In this document: positions 9,968 through 20,200 of the stretch, piece after piece
How positions within the stretch are numbered: position 1 is the first letter of the stretch
How the letters are laid out: every line of letters begins with the position of its first letter
NCBI GenBank assembly: GCA_024407815.1
Contig: JAKSVS010000001.1
Coordinates: 108,595-172,594 of the forward strand
Origin: Mycoplasmoidaceae bacterium
GTDB lineage: Bacteria > Bacillota_I > Bacilli_A > Mycoplasmatales > Mycoplasmoidaceae
Length of the DNA: 64,000 nt
Direction: 5' to 3'
Notes under the pieces: generated by a model
What the model was told of the DNA's origin: nothing
Database searches by the model: none
What the model saw: only the letters and a program-made list of their open reading frames with translations
Translations under genes and position numbers: made by a program

Positions 9968-11083
9968 ATGAGTTATAAAGACACTAAATTGTTTGGGATA
10001 AGAGAGGTTGCAATTTATCCGAAACCATTTACTACAATTAATTCACGATCTGAATGCAATCCATATATTAATAAGATGCTTCCTTTATTTACCGCACCAA
10101 TGAGTTCGGTAATTGATGAAGACTCTGCACCAATATATGAAAAAAACAAAATCAACGCTATTATTCCAAGAAATATTAGCTTTGCTAAGAGAATTAAATT
10201 AATGACAAAATATATGATTGCAGTAAGTTTATCTGAAGCAAATGGATATTTTGTTAAAAATGCAGCAAAAATTAAAAAACTAAAACATTTTTCTATATTA
10301 ATTGATATTGCTAACAGCCACATGAAGTCTATGCAAGACTCAATTAGAACGCTTAAGAAACTATATGGTAATAAGATTACCATAATGTGTGGTAATATTG
10401 CTAATCCAGTAACATTTAGATATTTATCAGAAGCTGGTGCCGATTACATTAGAGTTGGTATTGGTGGTGGTAGTGGATGTTTAACAGCATCTAATACAGG
10501 AATCTTCTACCCAATGGGAAGTTTGATTCTTGGTTGCAAAAAGATTCAAAAACAAATGTACCAATCATATCTATTAAACAAATCTCCTAAACCAGCAATG
10601 ATTGTAGCTGATGGTGGTATGAAGAATTATGATTACATCATCAAAGCCTTATTCTTGGGTGCAGATTATGTAATGTGTGGAAGAATTTTCAGTCAAGCCT
10701 GGGAAGCTCCTGGTGAAAGATGATCAAAGCTTAAAACTGATGAAGATTTAAAAGCAAACTGAAAAAACATTAACAAACACAGCCACTTTATCTTTAGACC
10801 AGACTTGTTTGATTACAAAAAAGTGTTCTATGGTATGTCAACAAAGAAGGCCCAAAAAGAAATAGCTAAAGCTAATTGCATTAAAAATTGTTTATTTAAA
10901 ACATCTGAAGGTGTTGTTAAAGAAATACCTATCTCATATACAATTGAAGGTTGAGTAGAAAACTTTAAGGCATACTTCACTTCAGCTATGAGCTATACAG
11001 AATGTAGAACATTAAAAGATGTTAAAGAATTTGATGAATATCGTTTAATGACTACTGAAGCACAGAATTCTTATAACAGATAA
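9968..11083 (+). CDS. IMP dehydrogenase / GMP reductase family enzyme
   Basis: Read through several TGA codons, 371 residues. The (beta/alpha)8 barrel features are visible: SRSECNPYINKMLPLFTAPM near the N-terminus, the nucleotide-binding segment MCGNIANPVTFRYLSEAGAD near 140-160, the active-site loop RVGIGGGSGCLTASNTG near 163-179 with the catalytic cysteine, and VADGGMKNYDYIIKALFLGAD. No CBS domain is present. The sequence does not let me choose between IMP oxidation (toward GMP) and GMP reduction. It fits the purine-salvage set with apt and hpt in this window. Confidence 0.8.
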
Positions 11084-11094
11084 TTAGAGAATAA

Positions 11095-11210
11095 TTGGAA
11101 CGAACATCACAGTTTGCTCTTGTTATTCCCGCGCTATTAGTATCCATGATGGTTAATCATAGATTAATCGTGATTAAACCTGAGCATAGTTAGCTTAGGT
11201 TTTTCTTTTT
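11095..11210 (+). ncRNA. Structured RNA element, copy A (3' end with terminator)
   Basis: This 116-base element starts 11 bases after the IMPDH-like gene and ends in a 10-bp terminator stem AAACCTGAGC / GCTTAGGTTT followed by a T-rich run. Upstream is a second hairpin, TGGTTAAT (11150-11157) with ATTAATCG (11163-11170), loop of five. A second copy lies on the minus strand at 13702-13812 with the same order of blocks: TTGGA..GAAC.TC.CAGTT, ATTCC, CTATTAGTA, the hairpin, TTAAACC and the terminator. It could be a 3'-UTR-derived or independent small RNA. No known RNA family was recognised. Confidence 0.6.
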
Positions 11211-11350
11211 GCTATTTACGTTTACTTAAATTTTGAAATAAAAAAATAAGTAAAGGAAAAATGATAAAACTTTACTTATAAATTTGCAACATATATTGTA
11301 GTTGAAATGCCTGTTTTTATGATGACAATGTTAATTTCTTAAACAAGAAA

Positions 11351-13420
11351 TTATAGTTTGTCAAATTTAACATTTTCTCCTGAAAGTATGTCTCTAACAA
11401 AATATTCAACAGCCACCATCGCTCTAACGTCATTATCACAATATATTTTTAATTGATTTACATATGAATTCCATTCTTCATCCGTTTTAATTAGATTAAA
11501 GAATTTTCTAGTGGATAATGATTGAGCCATAGTTCCATTTTGAACATCTAGGCCATGATAATCTTTACAGCCCGCTTTTTCAAAAGCAGTTTTATTATAT
11601 TTCATGACTATTGACAAAACCTTTTTGATTGAATAAAAACCTTTTAACTCTTTAAATACCATAAATTGATTTTTACAAGAGCTAATAGTGAATAAGTCGG
11701 CCAGATCAACAATGTTATTAACGATAATTTCAACTTTCTTACTATATTCGCCGTCATTGATTAAATATTTCATTTCTTTTAATCTTGTGCACTCAAAACT
11801 TTTGTTATAAACAACATACTTAAATTGATTTCAGTAATTGTATTTTTCGTCTAGAGATAAAACTTCAGTTGGTGGCAATATTCTATCAATAATTAATTTG
11901 TAATCATCAGAGCTTAATCCATCTTTTAGGTCAAGAACTAACGATTCTACCTGTTTTAGTAAACCATCTCCTATGTCGTAACATACAGAAACTTGGTTAA
12001 CAGCCTGAACAAATGGTGGAGTTTTATCCACAACTCTAATGGCGGTATTAATTGATTCAAAGTCAAAATATACTTTTTTCCTACCATTTAAATTTTTGTT
12101 CATAAAGTCTTTTACGCCAGACTTATATGATCCAATTACTTGTCCATTAACTAGAATTTTATTGATATCTGAATTATCGCTAAGAAGATAGCTAAGGTAC
12201 ACTTTCATTTTTTTTGATACTTCTTCATTATTTTTCAAATTAAGAATAAATTCATCTGCAGATGATCATTGTTTTTTATTAAGTAATAATGCATCGCTGT
12301 AACTTAGTAAATCGCCAGAAAATTGGGTTCCAAAATATTTTGTTGTGCCAAGCCATAATTCTCGGATAGACAACCAGTTATCGGCGTTCCTTAAAGTAGA
12401 TTTATATTGTAAGCACGGTTCGAATTTTGGGAGAATATTATCATCTGGTTGAAATTCTCTTAATTCATTAATTCTACTACTGAAGGCATCTGCATTCAAC
12501 TCTTCTTTAAGAAAATCCCTACTCCCTACGCGCTTTGGTAATTTTTCTAACCATTTATCATCTATTTGACTAGTAAATAGATCTATGAAGTTGAATTCCG
12601 GATTAGAATAATCCCACTCTTTTAGTGAAGCGTTTCTAACTTGAGATTTAAATTCTATTACTTCTTCATTAAATGGACCAACTTCCTTTTTTAGCTTTTT
12701 AATTTGTGTTGGCTCACTGAAACCTGTTTTAGAAAATGAACCACGTTCATTTAGAATAAAAGAAACTTGCTTTTTATTTAGAAGTTCATATTTAATTAAG
12801 CAAAGCATACATTTGTTTAACTTAATTATTGGATCTATAACATTAAATTGAAAATACAAGTCAAATGTATGGCTTATTTTAGGGTTTGTTGTACCTTTAA
12901 CTTCAATTAGTGTTGCTTTGCCGTCCTGAATAACAAGAGCATCCGGTTTGGTAATTAAATCGCCATTAATAAATGTTGGTTGAAACAAAATAATATTGTT
13001 CTTGCTTAAGTATTTTTTTGTTTGTTCAAAAGCTTGTTCGTGAGACTCTTTCAAATTAATATTTGAAAAATCAAATGACTCAAGTTTAAACTGTGCTTTA
13101 ATAAATTGCTTGGCTTGCTCATCTATAATGTTGCCCTCAATAATTTTAGGGTCAACATCTTCTTGTTTGAGATTACACAAATTGCCATCATCTCTAGATT
13201 CTTTATAATACGAGTAGGCATCAATCTCTTGTTCTTCTTCATCATCTTGCTCATCAACAAATTTATTCTTAGCTTTTAATAAGTCATTGATTGTTTGCGC
13301 CAAAACATTAGTAGAAATAAATCATTCATCTTTTGGGAGATAGAATGAACGCAAATAATCATATTTACGTATATATTTACCCTTATTGTGTTTAATAATC
13401 ATAGTGTGCATCTCTTTCAT
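11351..13420 (-). CDS. DUF2779 protein: PD-(D/E)XK nuclease fused to DEDD-type exonuclease
   Basis: Read through TGA codons, 689 residues from ATG 13420 (ATGs at 13411 and 13402 are alternatives). The middle of the N-terminal half has the Cas4/RecB-like nuclease pattern KPDALVIQDGKATLIEVKG near 153-171 (D, then E-x-K). The C-terminal half has DUF2779 hallmarks: YFDFESI near 452, YNKSFECTRLKEM, and YCDNDVRAMVAVEYFV near 660, matching exonuclease motifs I-III of the DEDD/RNase H-like fold. An acidic stretch near 45-55 links the N-terminus. DNA end processing or repair is plausible; the true role is unknown. It follows a 49-residue ORF in the same operon and is flanked by inverted copies of the RNA element. 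Confidence 0.75.
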
Positions 13421-13448
13421 GATTTTTGGTTTTCTTTTCTTTCTTAGC

Positions 13449-13598
13449 TTATTCTTCTTTTATAAAATCTGGTAAATCATTAGGAGAATTTGTTTCGCTA
13501 CCATGACAATTTATTCCTTTTAGTCTTTCAATTGCCCAATCTAACGTTTGGCTAAGAAAATCTAATATACTACCAATCTCTGGTTGTGCTCCACTCAT
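13449..13598 (-). CDS. Small conserved-looking hypothetical protein (49 aa)
   Basis: ATG 13598 to TAA 13449, beginning MSGAQPEIGSILDFLSQTLD and ending in an acidic DFIKEE. A TATAAT-like hexamer lies just upstream on the minus strand near 13614-13619. The stop is 28 bases before the chosen start of the DUF2779 gene, so both are probably co-transcribed. I do not recognise the family; one amphipathic helix is likely. It might be a small partner of the nuclease. Confidence 0.5.
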   Translation of the reverse strand: MSGAQPEIGSILDFLSQTLDWAIERLKGINCHGSETNSPNDLPDFIKEE

Positions 13599-13650
13599 AT
13601 TTCTTTTTTATATATTATACAAAGTATAAATTTATATAAATATGCTCCGA

Positions 13651-13666
13651 GCTCACCATTGTGAGC
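13651..13666. repeat. Palindrome GCTCAC-N4-GTGAGC
   Basis: A perfect 6-bp inverted repeat with a CATT spacer, GC-rich against an AT-rich background, upstream of the promoter of the 49-aa/DUF2779 operon and downstream of RNA copy B. It may be an operator or the base of an RNA hairpin. Confidence 0.4.
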
Positions 13667-13701
13667 CTTAGGATCAAATACTACTTAATGTTATGTCGAA
13701 G

Positions 13702-13812
13702 AAAAAACCCAAGCCACTAAGCTCGGGTTTAACCACGCTTAATCCAAAATTAATCGTCGTTGGTACTAATAGTGTAGGAATTGCAAGGTCAGAACTGCGA
13801 GGTTCACTCCAA
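13702..13812 (-). ncRNA. Structured RNA element, copy B (3' end with terminator)
   Basis: Second copy of the element at 11095-11210, about 110 bases, starting 31 bases downstream of pduL. It ends in the terminator AAACCCGAGC / GCTTGGGTTT plus TTTTTT. Compared with copy A, a T-A pair in this stem is replaced by C-G, so pairing is kept while sequence changes. The upstream hairpin is CGATTAAT-TTTGG-ATTAAGCG. Near the 5' end GAACCTCGCAGTTC can form a small hairpin; in copy A the same place reads GAACATCACAGTTT, which still pairs. Function unknown. Confidence 0.6.
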
Positions 13813-13842
13813 GTTCCTCTCTTTTTCTTTATTAAATAATGA

Positions 13843-14436
13843 TTATTTAACAATGTGTCCCATTACAGTTCCAGAGCAGTTGGCAGCATTTGATTCATCT
13901 GTATCAATGTGCATAGCTAATTTGTATTTTAGACTCACTCTAATAACTGTGTCGCCAAAGATTAAGCTTCTTTCGTTAGTTTTAACTTCAACTTTAACAA
14001 TGTCACCGTTTTTAACGCCCATTTCAGTAGCATCTTCTGGTGTCATGTGTACGTGTCTCTTAGCAACAATCAATCCTTCTTTAAGATCAACTTTACCAGC
14101 AGGACCAACAATTGTAATTGGTGCTGAACCTTCTAGGTGTCCTGATTCCTTGATTACAACTGGAACCTTTAAACCTCTTGCATCAGTTGCAGCAACTTCA
14201 ACTTGATTGAATTTTCTAACTGGTCCAAGAATGGAAACACCTTTTAGCATAGTGTTTTTTCCTGTTTTTGGGTTAACTGGACCAATCAAATCAACTTTTT
14301 GGTTACTTGCAAATTCACCAGGTTGAGATAGCATTTTTTTAACTTCTAATTGGAAACCTTTTCCAAATAAAATTTCAAGCGTTTCTTGTGTAACGTGTAC
14401 ATGTCTTGCGCTTGTTTCAACAATAAAATCTTTCAT
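13843..14436 (-). CDS. pduL: Phosphate acyltransferase, PduL type
   Basis: A 197-residue protein started at ATG 14436, preferred over an upstream codon at 14463 because AGGAGA lies 5-6 bases before it. PduL proteins interconvert acyl-CoA and acyl-phosphate using zinc ions; the zinc-binding histidine motifs SARHVHVT (near 9-16) and AKRHVHMTPEDA (near 122-133) are both present, with the two repeated beta-barrel halves between them. With acetate kinase it would give ATP from acetyl-CoA; here it may replace Pta. Divergent from coaD across a 28-bp palindrome and followed by RNA copy B. Confidence 0.9.
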   Translation of the reverse strand: MKDFIVETSARHVHVTQETLEILFGKGFQLEVKKMLSQPGEFASNQKVDLIGPVNPKTGKNTMLKGVSILGPVRKFNQVEVAATDARGLKVPVVIKESGHLEGSAPITIVGPAGKVDLKEGLIVAKRHVHMTPEDATEMGVKNGDIVKVEVKTNERSLIFGDTVIRVSLKYKLAMHIDTDESNAANCSGTVMGHIVK

Positions 14437-14466
14437 AGTCTCTCCTACTAATAATTTTAGCATATT

Positions 14467-14494
14467 CTAATAATATATTAAAATATATTATTAG
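14467..14494. promoter_or_regulatory. Perfect 28-bp palindrome between pduL and coaD
   Basis: CTAATAATATATT at 14467-14479 is followed by AA and its exact reverse complement at 14482-14494. It lies between two divergent starts (pduL 14436, coaD 14503) and supplies a TATATT-like -10 to each side, so it looks like a symmetric divergent promoter or an operator covering both. Confidence 0.6.
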
Positions 14495-14502
14495 GTATTT
14501 TT

Positions 14503-14943
14503 ATGAAAAAGCAAGTAATCGCAATGTTTCCCGGAACATTTGACCCAATCCACAAAGGCCATTTAGACATTATTTCTAGGGCTTCTAAAATGTTCGACAA
14601 AGTTTATGTTGTGGTTTCAATAAACATTTATAAAAATACTGCTGAAACAATTTCTAAACGTCTTGAAAAAGTGAAAGCGGAAGTAAAGAAATTGAAATTA
14701 TCTAACGTTGTTGTTGAAAAAAACAAAAATTTAACTGTTACTTTTGCTAAAAAACACAGCGTTTCCATAATAATTAGAAGCATTAGAAACGCTAAAGATG
14801 CGACATATGAAATTGATATGGCCAAGGTTAACCATTGTCTTAACCAAAAAATAGAAACAATATTAATGTTACCAAGACAAAGCTTAAAAACATTGTCTTC
14901 TACATCAATTAGATATTTAAAAGACGCTAAAAAACATAAATAA
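14503..14943 (+). CDS. coaD: Pantetheine-phosphate adenylyltransferase
   Basis: 146 residues; makes dephospho-CoA from phosphopantetheine and ATP. The nucleotidyltransferase motif MFPGTFDPIHKGHLDII (8-24, with T-x-x-H-x-G-H) and the C-terminal LSSTSIRYL (the family's ISSS/T-x-(I/V)R motif) are clear. Length is slightly short of the usual ~160. No strong Shine-Dalgarno sequence is seen. The TAA stop shares one base with the mutM ATG (TAATG), showing translational coupling. Pairs functionally with coaX at 55260. Confidence 0.95.
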   Translation: MKKQVIAMFPGTFDPIHKGHLDIISRASKMFDKVYVVVSINIYKNTAETISKRLEKVKAEVKKLKLSNVVVEKNKNLTVTFAKKHSVSIIIRSIRNAKDATYEIDMAKVNHCLNQKIETILMLPRQSLKTLSSTSIRYLKDAKKHK

Positions 14944-15773
14944 TGCCTGAGCTTCCTGAAGTTAGAACATTAATTAACACATTAAAGCACAATAAAGTTG
15001 TTGGTCAAACAATAAAAAGTGTTAATTTTATTGATTCTAATGTTTTAAAAAATTCAAATGAAAAAACTTTCGCAAAATTTTTAATTGGTGAAAAGATTTT
15101 AGATATTGATCAAATAGGAAAACTAATTGTAATTAGTTTGACAAACAAAAAGTATCTTACAATTCATTTACGAATGGAAGGTAAATTATTTTTTGTTGAT
15201 AAGGAAAATAAAACAACTCCATACACAATGATTGAGATTATTTGTGGCAATAAGAAATTAATATATGAAGATTTTAGAAAATTTGGCACATTTTACATTT
15301 ATAAAAGTGAAAAAGAATTTAAACAATCTGATGAAATTAATAAATTAGGTCCGCAACCATGAGATGACAATCTAACAGCTCAATATTTGTTAGAAAAATT
15401 TAAAAATAAAAACACAGCTGTAAAGACTGTGCTATTAGACCAAACAATAATATGTGGTATTGGTAACATATATTCAGACGAAATTTGTTTTGCTTGTCGA
15501 ATTAATCCCAAACGACCAGCTAAATTATTATCAAAAACCGATTGCGAGAATATTATTAAAGCTTGTCGTAAAATTATGACTCAAGCGATAAAACATTATG
15601 GTACAACAGTGTTTTCTTTTAAATATGCACCACAACATTCTGGAAGTTTTCAGGAATATTTAAAAGTTTATTCGCGTGAAGGACAAAAATGTTTTGTGTG
15701 TGGATCAACCATTAAGAAAATAAAACTCAATGGTAGAGGAACACATTATTGTCCTAAATGTCAAAAGAATTAG
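14943..15773 (+). CDS. mutM: Formamidopyrimidine-DNA glycosylase
   Basis: Read through TGA codons, 276 residues. Removes oxidised purines such as 8-oxoguanine. The catalytic N-terminus MPELPEVRTL is intact, the helix-two-turn-helix region includes ICGIGNIYSDEICF, and a C-terminal zinc finger (CFVCG ... HYCPKCQ) ends the protein, as usual. Its stop codon overlaps by 4 bases the stop of the opposing ABC ATPase. Confidence 0.95.
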
Positions 15774-17212
15774 TGTGTTGAAGACCAGTCTAATTCAGAC
15801 ACAGCTTTTGGGTGCTCATTTTGGTAGTTTTGAGCAATGCGACCAGAGTTTACTTTGATAACTCTTGTTGCTAAATCAGCAAAGATTGGGTTGTGAGTAA
15901 CAATAATAACTGTTGTATTGTATTTTTTGTTAATATCAACGAATAATTGAAGAATTTGTTTAGACATTTCTTCATCAACGGCACCAGTTGGTTCGTCACC
16001 GAACACAATTGCTGGGTTTTTAGCCATACTTCTAGCTACTGAAACACGTTGTTGTTGTCCACCAGATAATTCGTGAGGGAATTTTTTAGCATGTTCAAGC
16101 ATTCCCACAGTCTCTAATAGGCTATCAATATCTAATCTTTTACTTCTATCAGATTGAAGGTTCCAACCCATTTCAACATTTTCTCCTACTGTTAGGTTTG
16201 GTAGTAAACCATATTGTTGGAAAATATAACCAATATTATCTTTTCTAAATTGAGTTAGTTGGTTATCACTCATTTTTATAAGGTTATGTGAATTAACAAC
16301 AGTTTTTCCATATGTTGCTTTGTCCATACCAGACATAATATTAAGTAATGTTGTCTTACCTGAACCAGATGGACCAAGAATAACGACAAATTCACCTTGT
16401 TTGATTTTTAAATCAAAACCTTTAAGAATTTTTGTTGCCATTCATTTGTTGTAATAGTATTTTGTTATTGCTTCAAAATCAATTACATAGTCTGATTTAA
16501 CTGTTGGGTTGACTTTCTTATTTGCTTTGTGAGATAAAATATCAAATCTCTTGATTAGTTTTGCATATTGCATTGAACGGAATGATGCATCTAAAGTATC
16601 TTTTCTGTTTTCGCAAGAACGAATCTTCTTATTTAAAATATTTATTTTTTTGTTTCAATATTTACTTGATTTAGGCTTTAAGTGAAATTTACCAGGCAAT
16701 TTAAATTTTCCATCTTTAATTTGTTGAGCGACTTCTAAATCAAATTGTAATGAACGAAGAGTTGAATTATTACTCTTTAATTGGTGTAAACGTCGTCTTG
16801 GAAAGAAGTTATCTGTAAATTCTTTATTTTCATATGCATTTACGATGGTAGCCAATTCGTCAATTGTCATTTTGTTGTGTTTGCCACTAGCGCAATTATG
16901 ATCAAAAAGAAGAGAGTTAATGTATTTTGAAAGTTTTGATTGAACATCAATCATATTATTTTCAGCTTCAGCTAGTTCTTTGTAGATTTTTTTTCTAACT
17001 TTATATGATTCTTCGCTTGTTGGAGGAGTAGATTTAGAAAAAGCTTGGTTTGCTGTACTCAATTTTGCCTGAGCCATCCTATGAACAGCAACAGTTTCTT
17101 GGAGTGCTTTTACATTTTTCTCCATGTATTCCTTCTTTTTGCTTGGTGGAACATCATTTAAGTTCATCAAGTCTTGAAGCGATGTAAATATTTTCTTTTT
17201 ATTTGTTTCCAT
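15770..17212 (-). CDS. ABC transporter ATPase with long N-terminal extension
   Basis: Read through TGA codons at 16655-16657 and 16442-16444, one protein of 480 residues. The first ~235 residues are a charged, helix-rich extension (probable coiled coil, e.g. ESYKVRKKIYKELAEAENN). Then follows a LolD/MacB-type ATPase: Walker A GPSGSGKTTLL near 278, IGYIFQQYGLLPNLT, signature LSGGQQQR near 379, Walker B IVFGDEPTGAVD near 400 and the switch histidine in IIVTHNP. AGGAG precedes ATG 17212, and the gene begins 9 bases after the stop of the giant permease, so they form one transporter. Similar pairs are known in M. pneumoniae and M. genitalium. Confidence 0.88.
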
Positions 17213-17221
17213 AACTTTCTC

Positions 17222-20200
17222 CTATTTAATTTGATCTACTAGTCTACCACGTTTTAATGTAGCATATCCAGCACCGTATGTTGCCATTAGGATTACTCCT
17301 AATCCGCCAACGGCAGCAACATAGTATCACCATTTCTGTGTGACATCAACTAAAATGTTAGCTGAACTGAACACTATGCTTTGATAGCCAAGAGTTAATC
17401 CTAATGTTAATGGGATTGCCAGTCCAAGTCCAAGCACCATTGTAGGAATGAATAGAGCAAGGATTGACATTAAGTTCTTGATGTCTGAATAACCTAATGC
17501 TTTTAACATTGCAGTCATCTTCTTAGAATCATTAATAATTAGGTTAGAAATTATTGCAACAATTATTATTGTTATCGGAATGATAATTGCAATAACAGAT
17601 GTTTCAGCAAGGTTAAATGTAGAAATTAGGTTATCATAAACTAAGTCAGTCGCGGCTACATCGGTTGCACCACAAATGGCAGTAATCATTGTGGTATCAC
17701 CAAACGTATCAATTAAAAGAGGAATGAAGTGGTCTTCAATTATTGACTTGTATTCGGTATCTTCAATTGCATCCGTTAAGTAATTATAATTGGCTTGGTA
17801 ATATGTATTAACGCCATCATAAGTCATGTCGTCCACACAAGACATTAATGCTGCAATAGATAAGTTAGAGCCGTTCATTAATATAGTAGTAAATTGGTTT
17901 GACTGGCCATTAGACTTATAAACTGATGAACCAGGATACATTCCAGTATATGAATATGTTGATACACCAGAAGTTATTGGCTTTCCTGTTTTGTTCATTG
18001 TATAGATACCATTAAAACCAACAGGAACATCTAGGGCAGATAATTTTTCTTTAGTTTCTCGCGTGTTTCTTAATGGAACAGGTGAATAATTACTTGAACC
18101 ATCACTAAATTCATAGATGTCAACATTGTCACCTTCCGCATTTAGATTCCCTTTTTGTTCTCGAGCATCGTCAGTTGATGCTAGACCGGCCAAGTCGACA
18201 AGACCAGGAAGAGATTCGGGTTTCGTTCCTCAACTAGAATGTGTTCACATCATATATTTGTGAGTCTTGTTCCAACTATAACCATCAGGTAAACCAACAA
18301 CTTTGTTAGCTACATATTGTGATGTATACAAAGCTGAACCATTTGTTCCTTGAGAGATATCAACAACTTTGAATGTTTTTTTGTTGTAGTCGTCGGTATA
18401 TTCCTCTCTTTCTGGATGCAATTTTTGATCATACCTATCAACGGAGTTTGTTATATTTAGCGTTAGTGTGTCGCCAACACTTAAACCATACTTATGTGCA
18501 GCATAAGCATTGACTACAACAGGAATGGCATCCTTGCTAACATTGAAGTTATTTAGATAATCTTCATCATATAGTAGTTTATTTAAGTTGTTGCCATCAT
18601 TGTCTGTTAATTTAATGTATTGAGAATCCTCTTTAATACCCTCAATAGTTAATTCATCATGGCTATCAAATGAGTGCCTATTTGATAAACCAATTAAATT
18701 ACCAGTAACATATGTATATGTTTCATCTAGTTTTTCTTCTTCATCTTCGTTCCAATTAACTGGAACCAATCCATATGTAATTGGATATTGCATTCTAACT
18801 AGCTCAGAGTCGTTAAATATTGTTGTTAGGAATTGAATAAATTGGGTACTAAACGATACAGGCATTGTTCCCAGAAGCGAGTTAGTGTATCACATATCGT
18901 CACCGCTGCTATTTAACGTATAAGTTACTTGACCAGTGGCAGCATCAACATTACGGGAAATAAATCTAGCAAAAGAATTGTGCCAGTAATATGTTGTTGT
19001 GAACCAACTTGTACTACTAGTTTCAACGACATTTAATCATTTATTATCGCCATATTTAGCAACAACCTCATCAACCAACGCTTTTACCGTGCTGTATTGT
19101 GAACTACTCGCTTGAATACAATCAGGATAATCTGACGAGACGTAGCATTGAAGGGATGGGTCATTAATAAATAAATCCTGAACTTCATAAACGCGTTTAC
19201 CGACTTCATTGATAATTTGAGTATATGAGTCAGCCGCTATGTTTCTTGAGTTAGCAGGCATTAGAGCAAGCGCAATCTCTCATGGGTTTGAAGAAGGGAT
19301 AGTTATTTTCGTAATGATAATATCAATATTAATACCACCAATGTTGTAATCCATTGTTAACTTCGTAGAAAATTTGTTTTGCAAATACATTAGATCCATG
19401 TCTTTACCGTTCATATCAGATGAAGTTGGAAGCATTAACAAACCATTTTTTCCTACCGCCTCATAATATCCACTTTCAATCATTGGGTCCATTGATGATG
19501 TTATTGGGTTAGTTAGCGCATACCATTTAGTCATGCTAGTAAAATTATTTTCACCATCTACTGTTTGCCAATCATAACCAGCATAACGGCTATCTGTTGT
19601 ATCTCAGTTTGTATTGAATACATATTGTGGACCATACATGTATTCAGTTTTCTCTTCGTCGGTTATACCATCAGTCAAACCAAAAGCATTGTAATCATAA
19701 ACAGAATAAGGACCACCAGATGATGTTGGTGTTGTTAATTTAATGTTGAAGCTATAGTCAAATTGTGATGAGTTAATTGCTCTTGATTGGCTTAGCTTAT
19801 CGAAAGTAGTAAGTGCAAAAACAAGTGATGACATTGTCAAACAACTCATTGTGCCCAACATAATCAAACGTGATATAGAGTTAAAGGCAAGGGCAACTCT
19901 AAATCTAGTTAGTACTCCAAAATATTTGAATGGCTTTTTCGCAATTCTACTGAAACCATTTGTTTTGAATTCTGATCCAGGCTTCATTAATTCTGTTGCG
20001 CTGACGCGCAAAACGATCAATGTGGCAAAAACACAAATTAATCCAAAAATTATGAACGGAAGGAAAACGCAGGCTATGAACGAGACTCAATCGAACCCGA
20101 TTAATGGTGTTGGTAACATCCAATATTTTTTAAAGAGTGTTAAAGCGGCAGCTTGTAATAAAAGCCCCACTATATATGCTCCAACTCCACCAACAATTGA

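Noticed and set aside
13640..13840. SRP (4.5S) RNA, tmRNA or RNase P RNA
   Set aside because: None of the diagnostic cores (for example the GGAAG..AGCAG loop of SRP RNA or a CCA-ending tRNA-like domain) is present; only the two-copy motif is supported.
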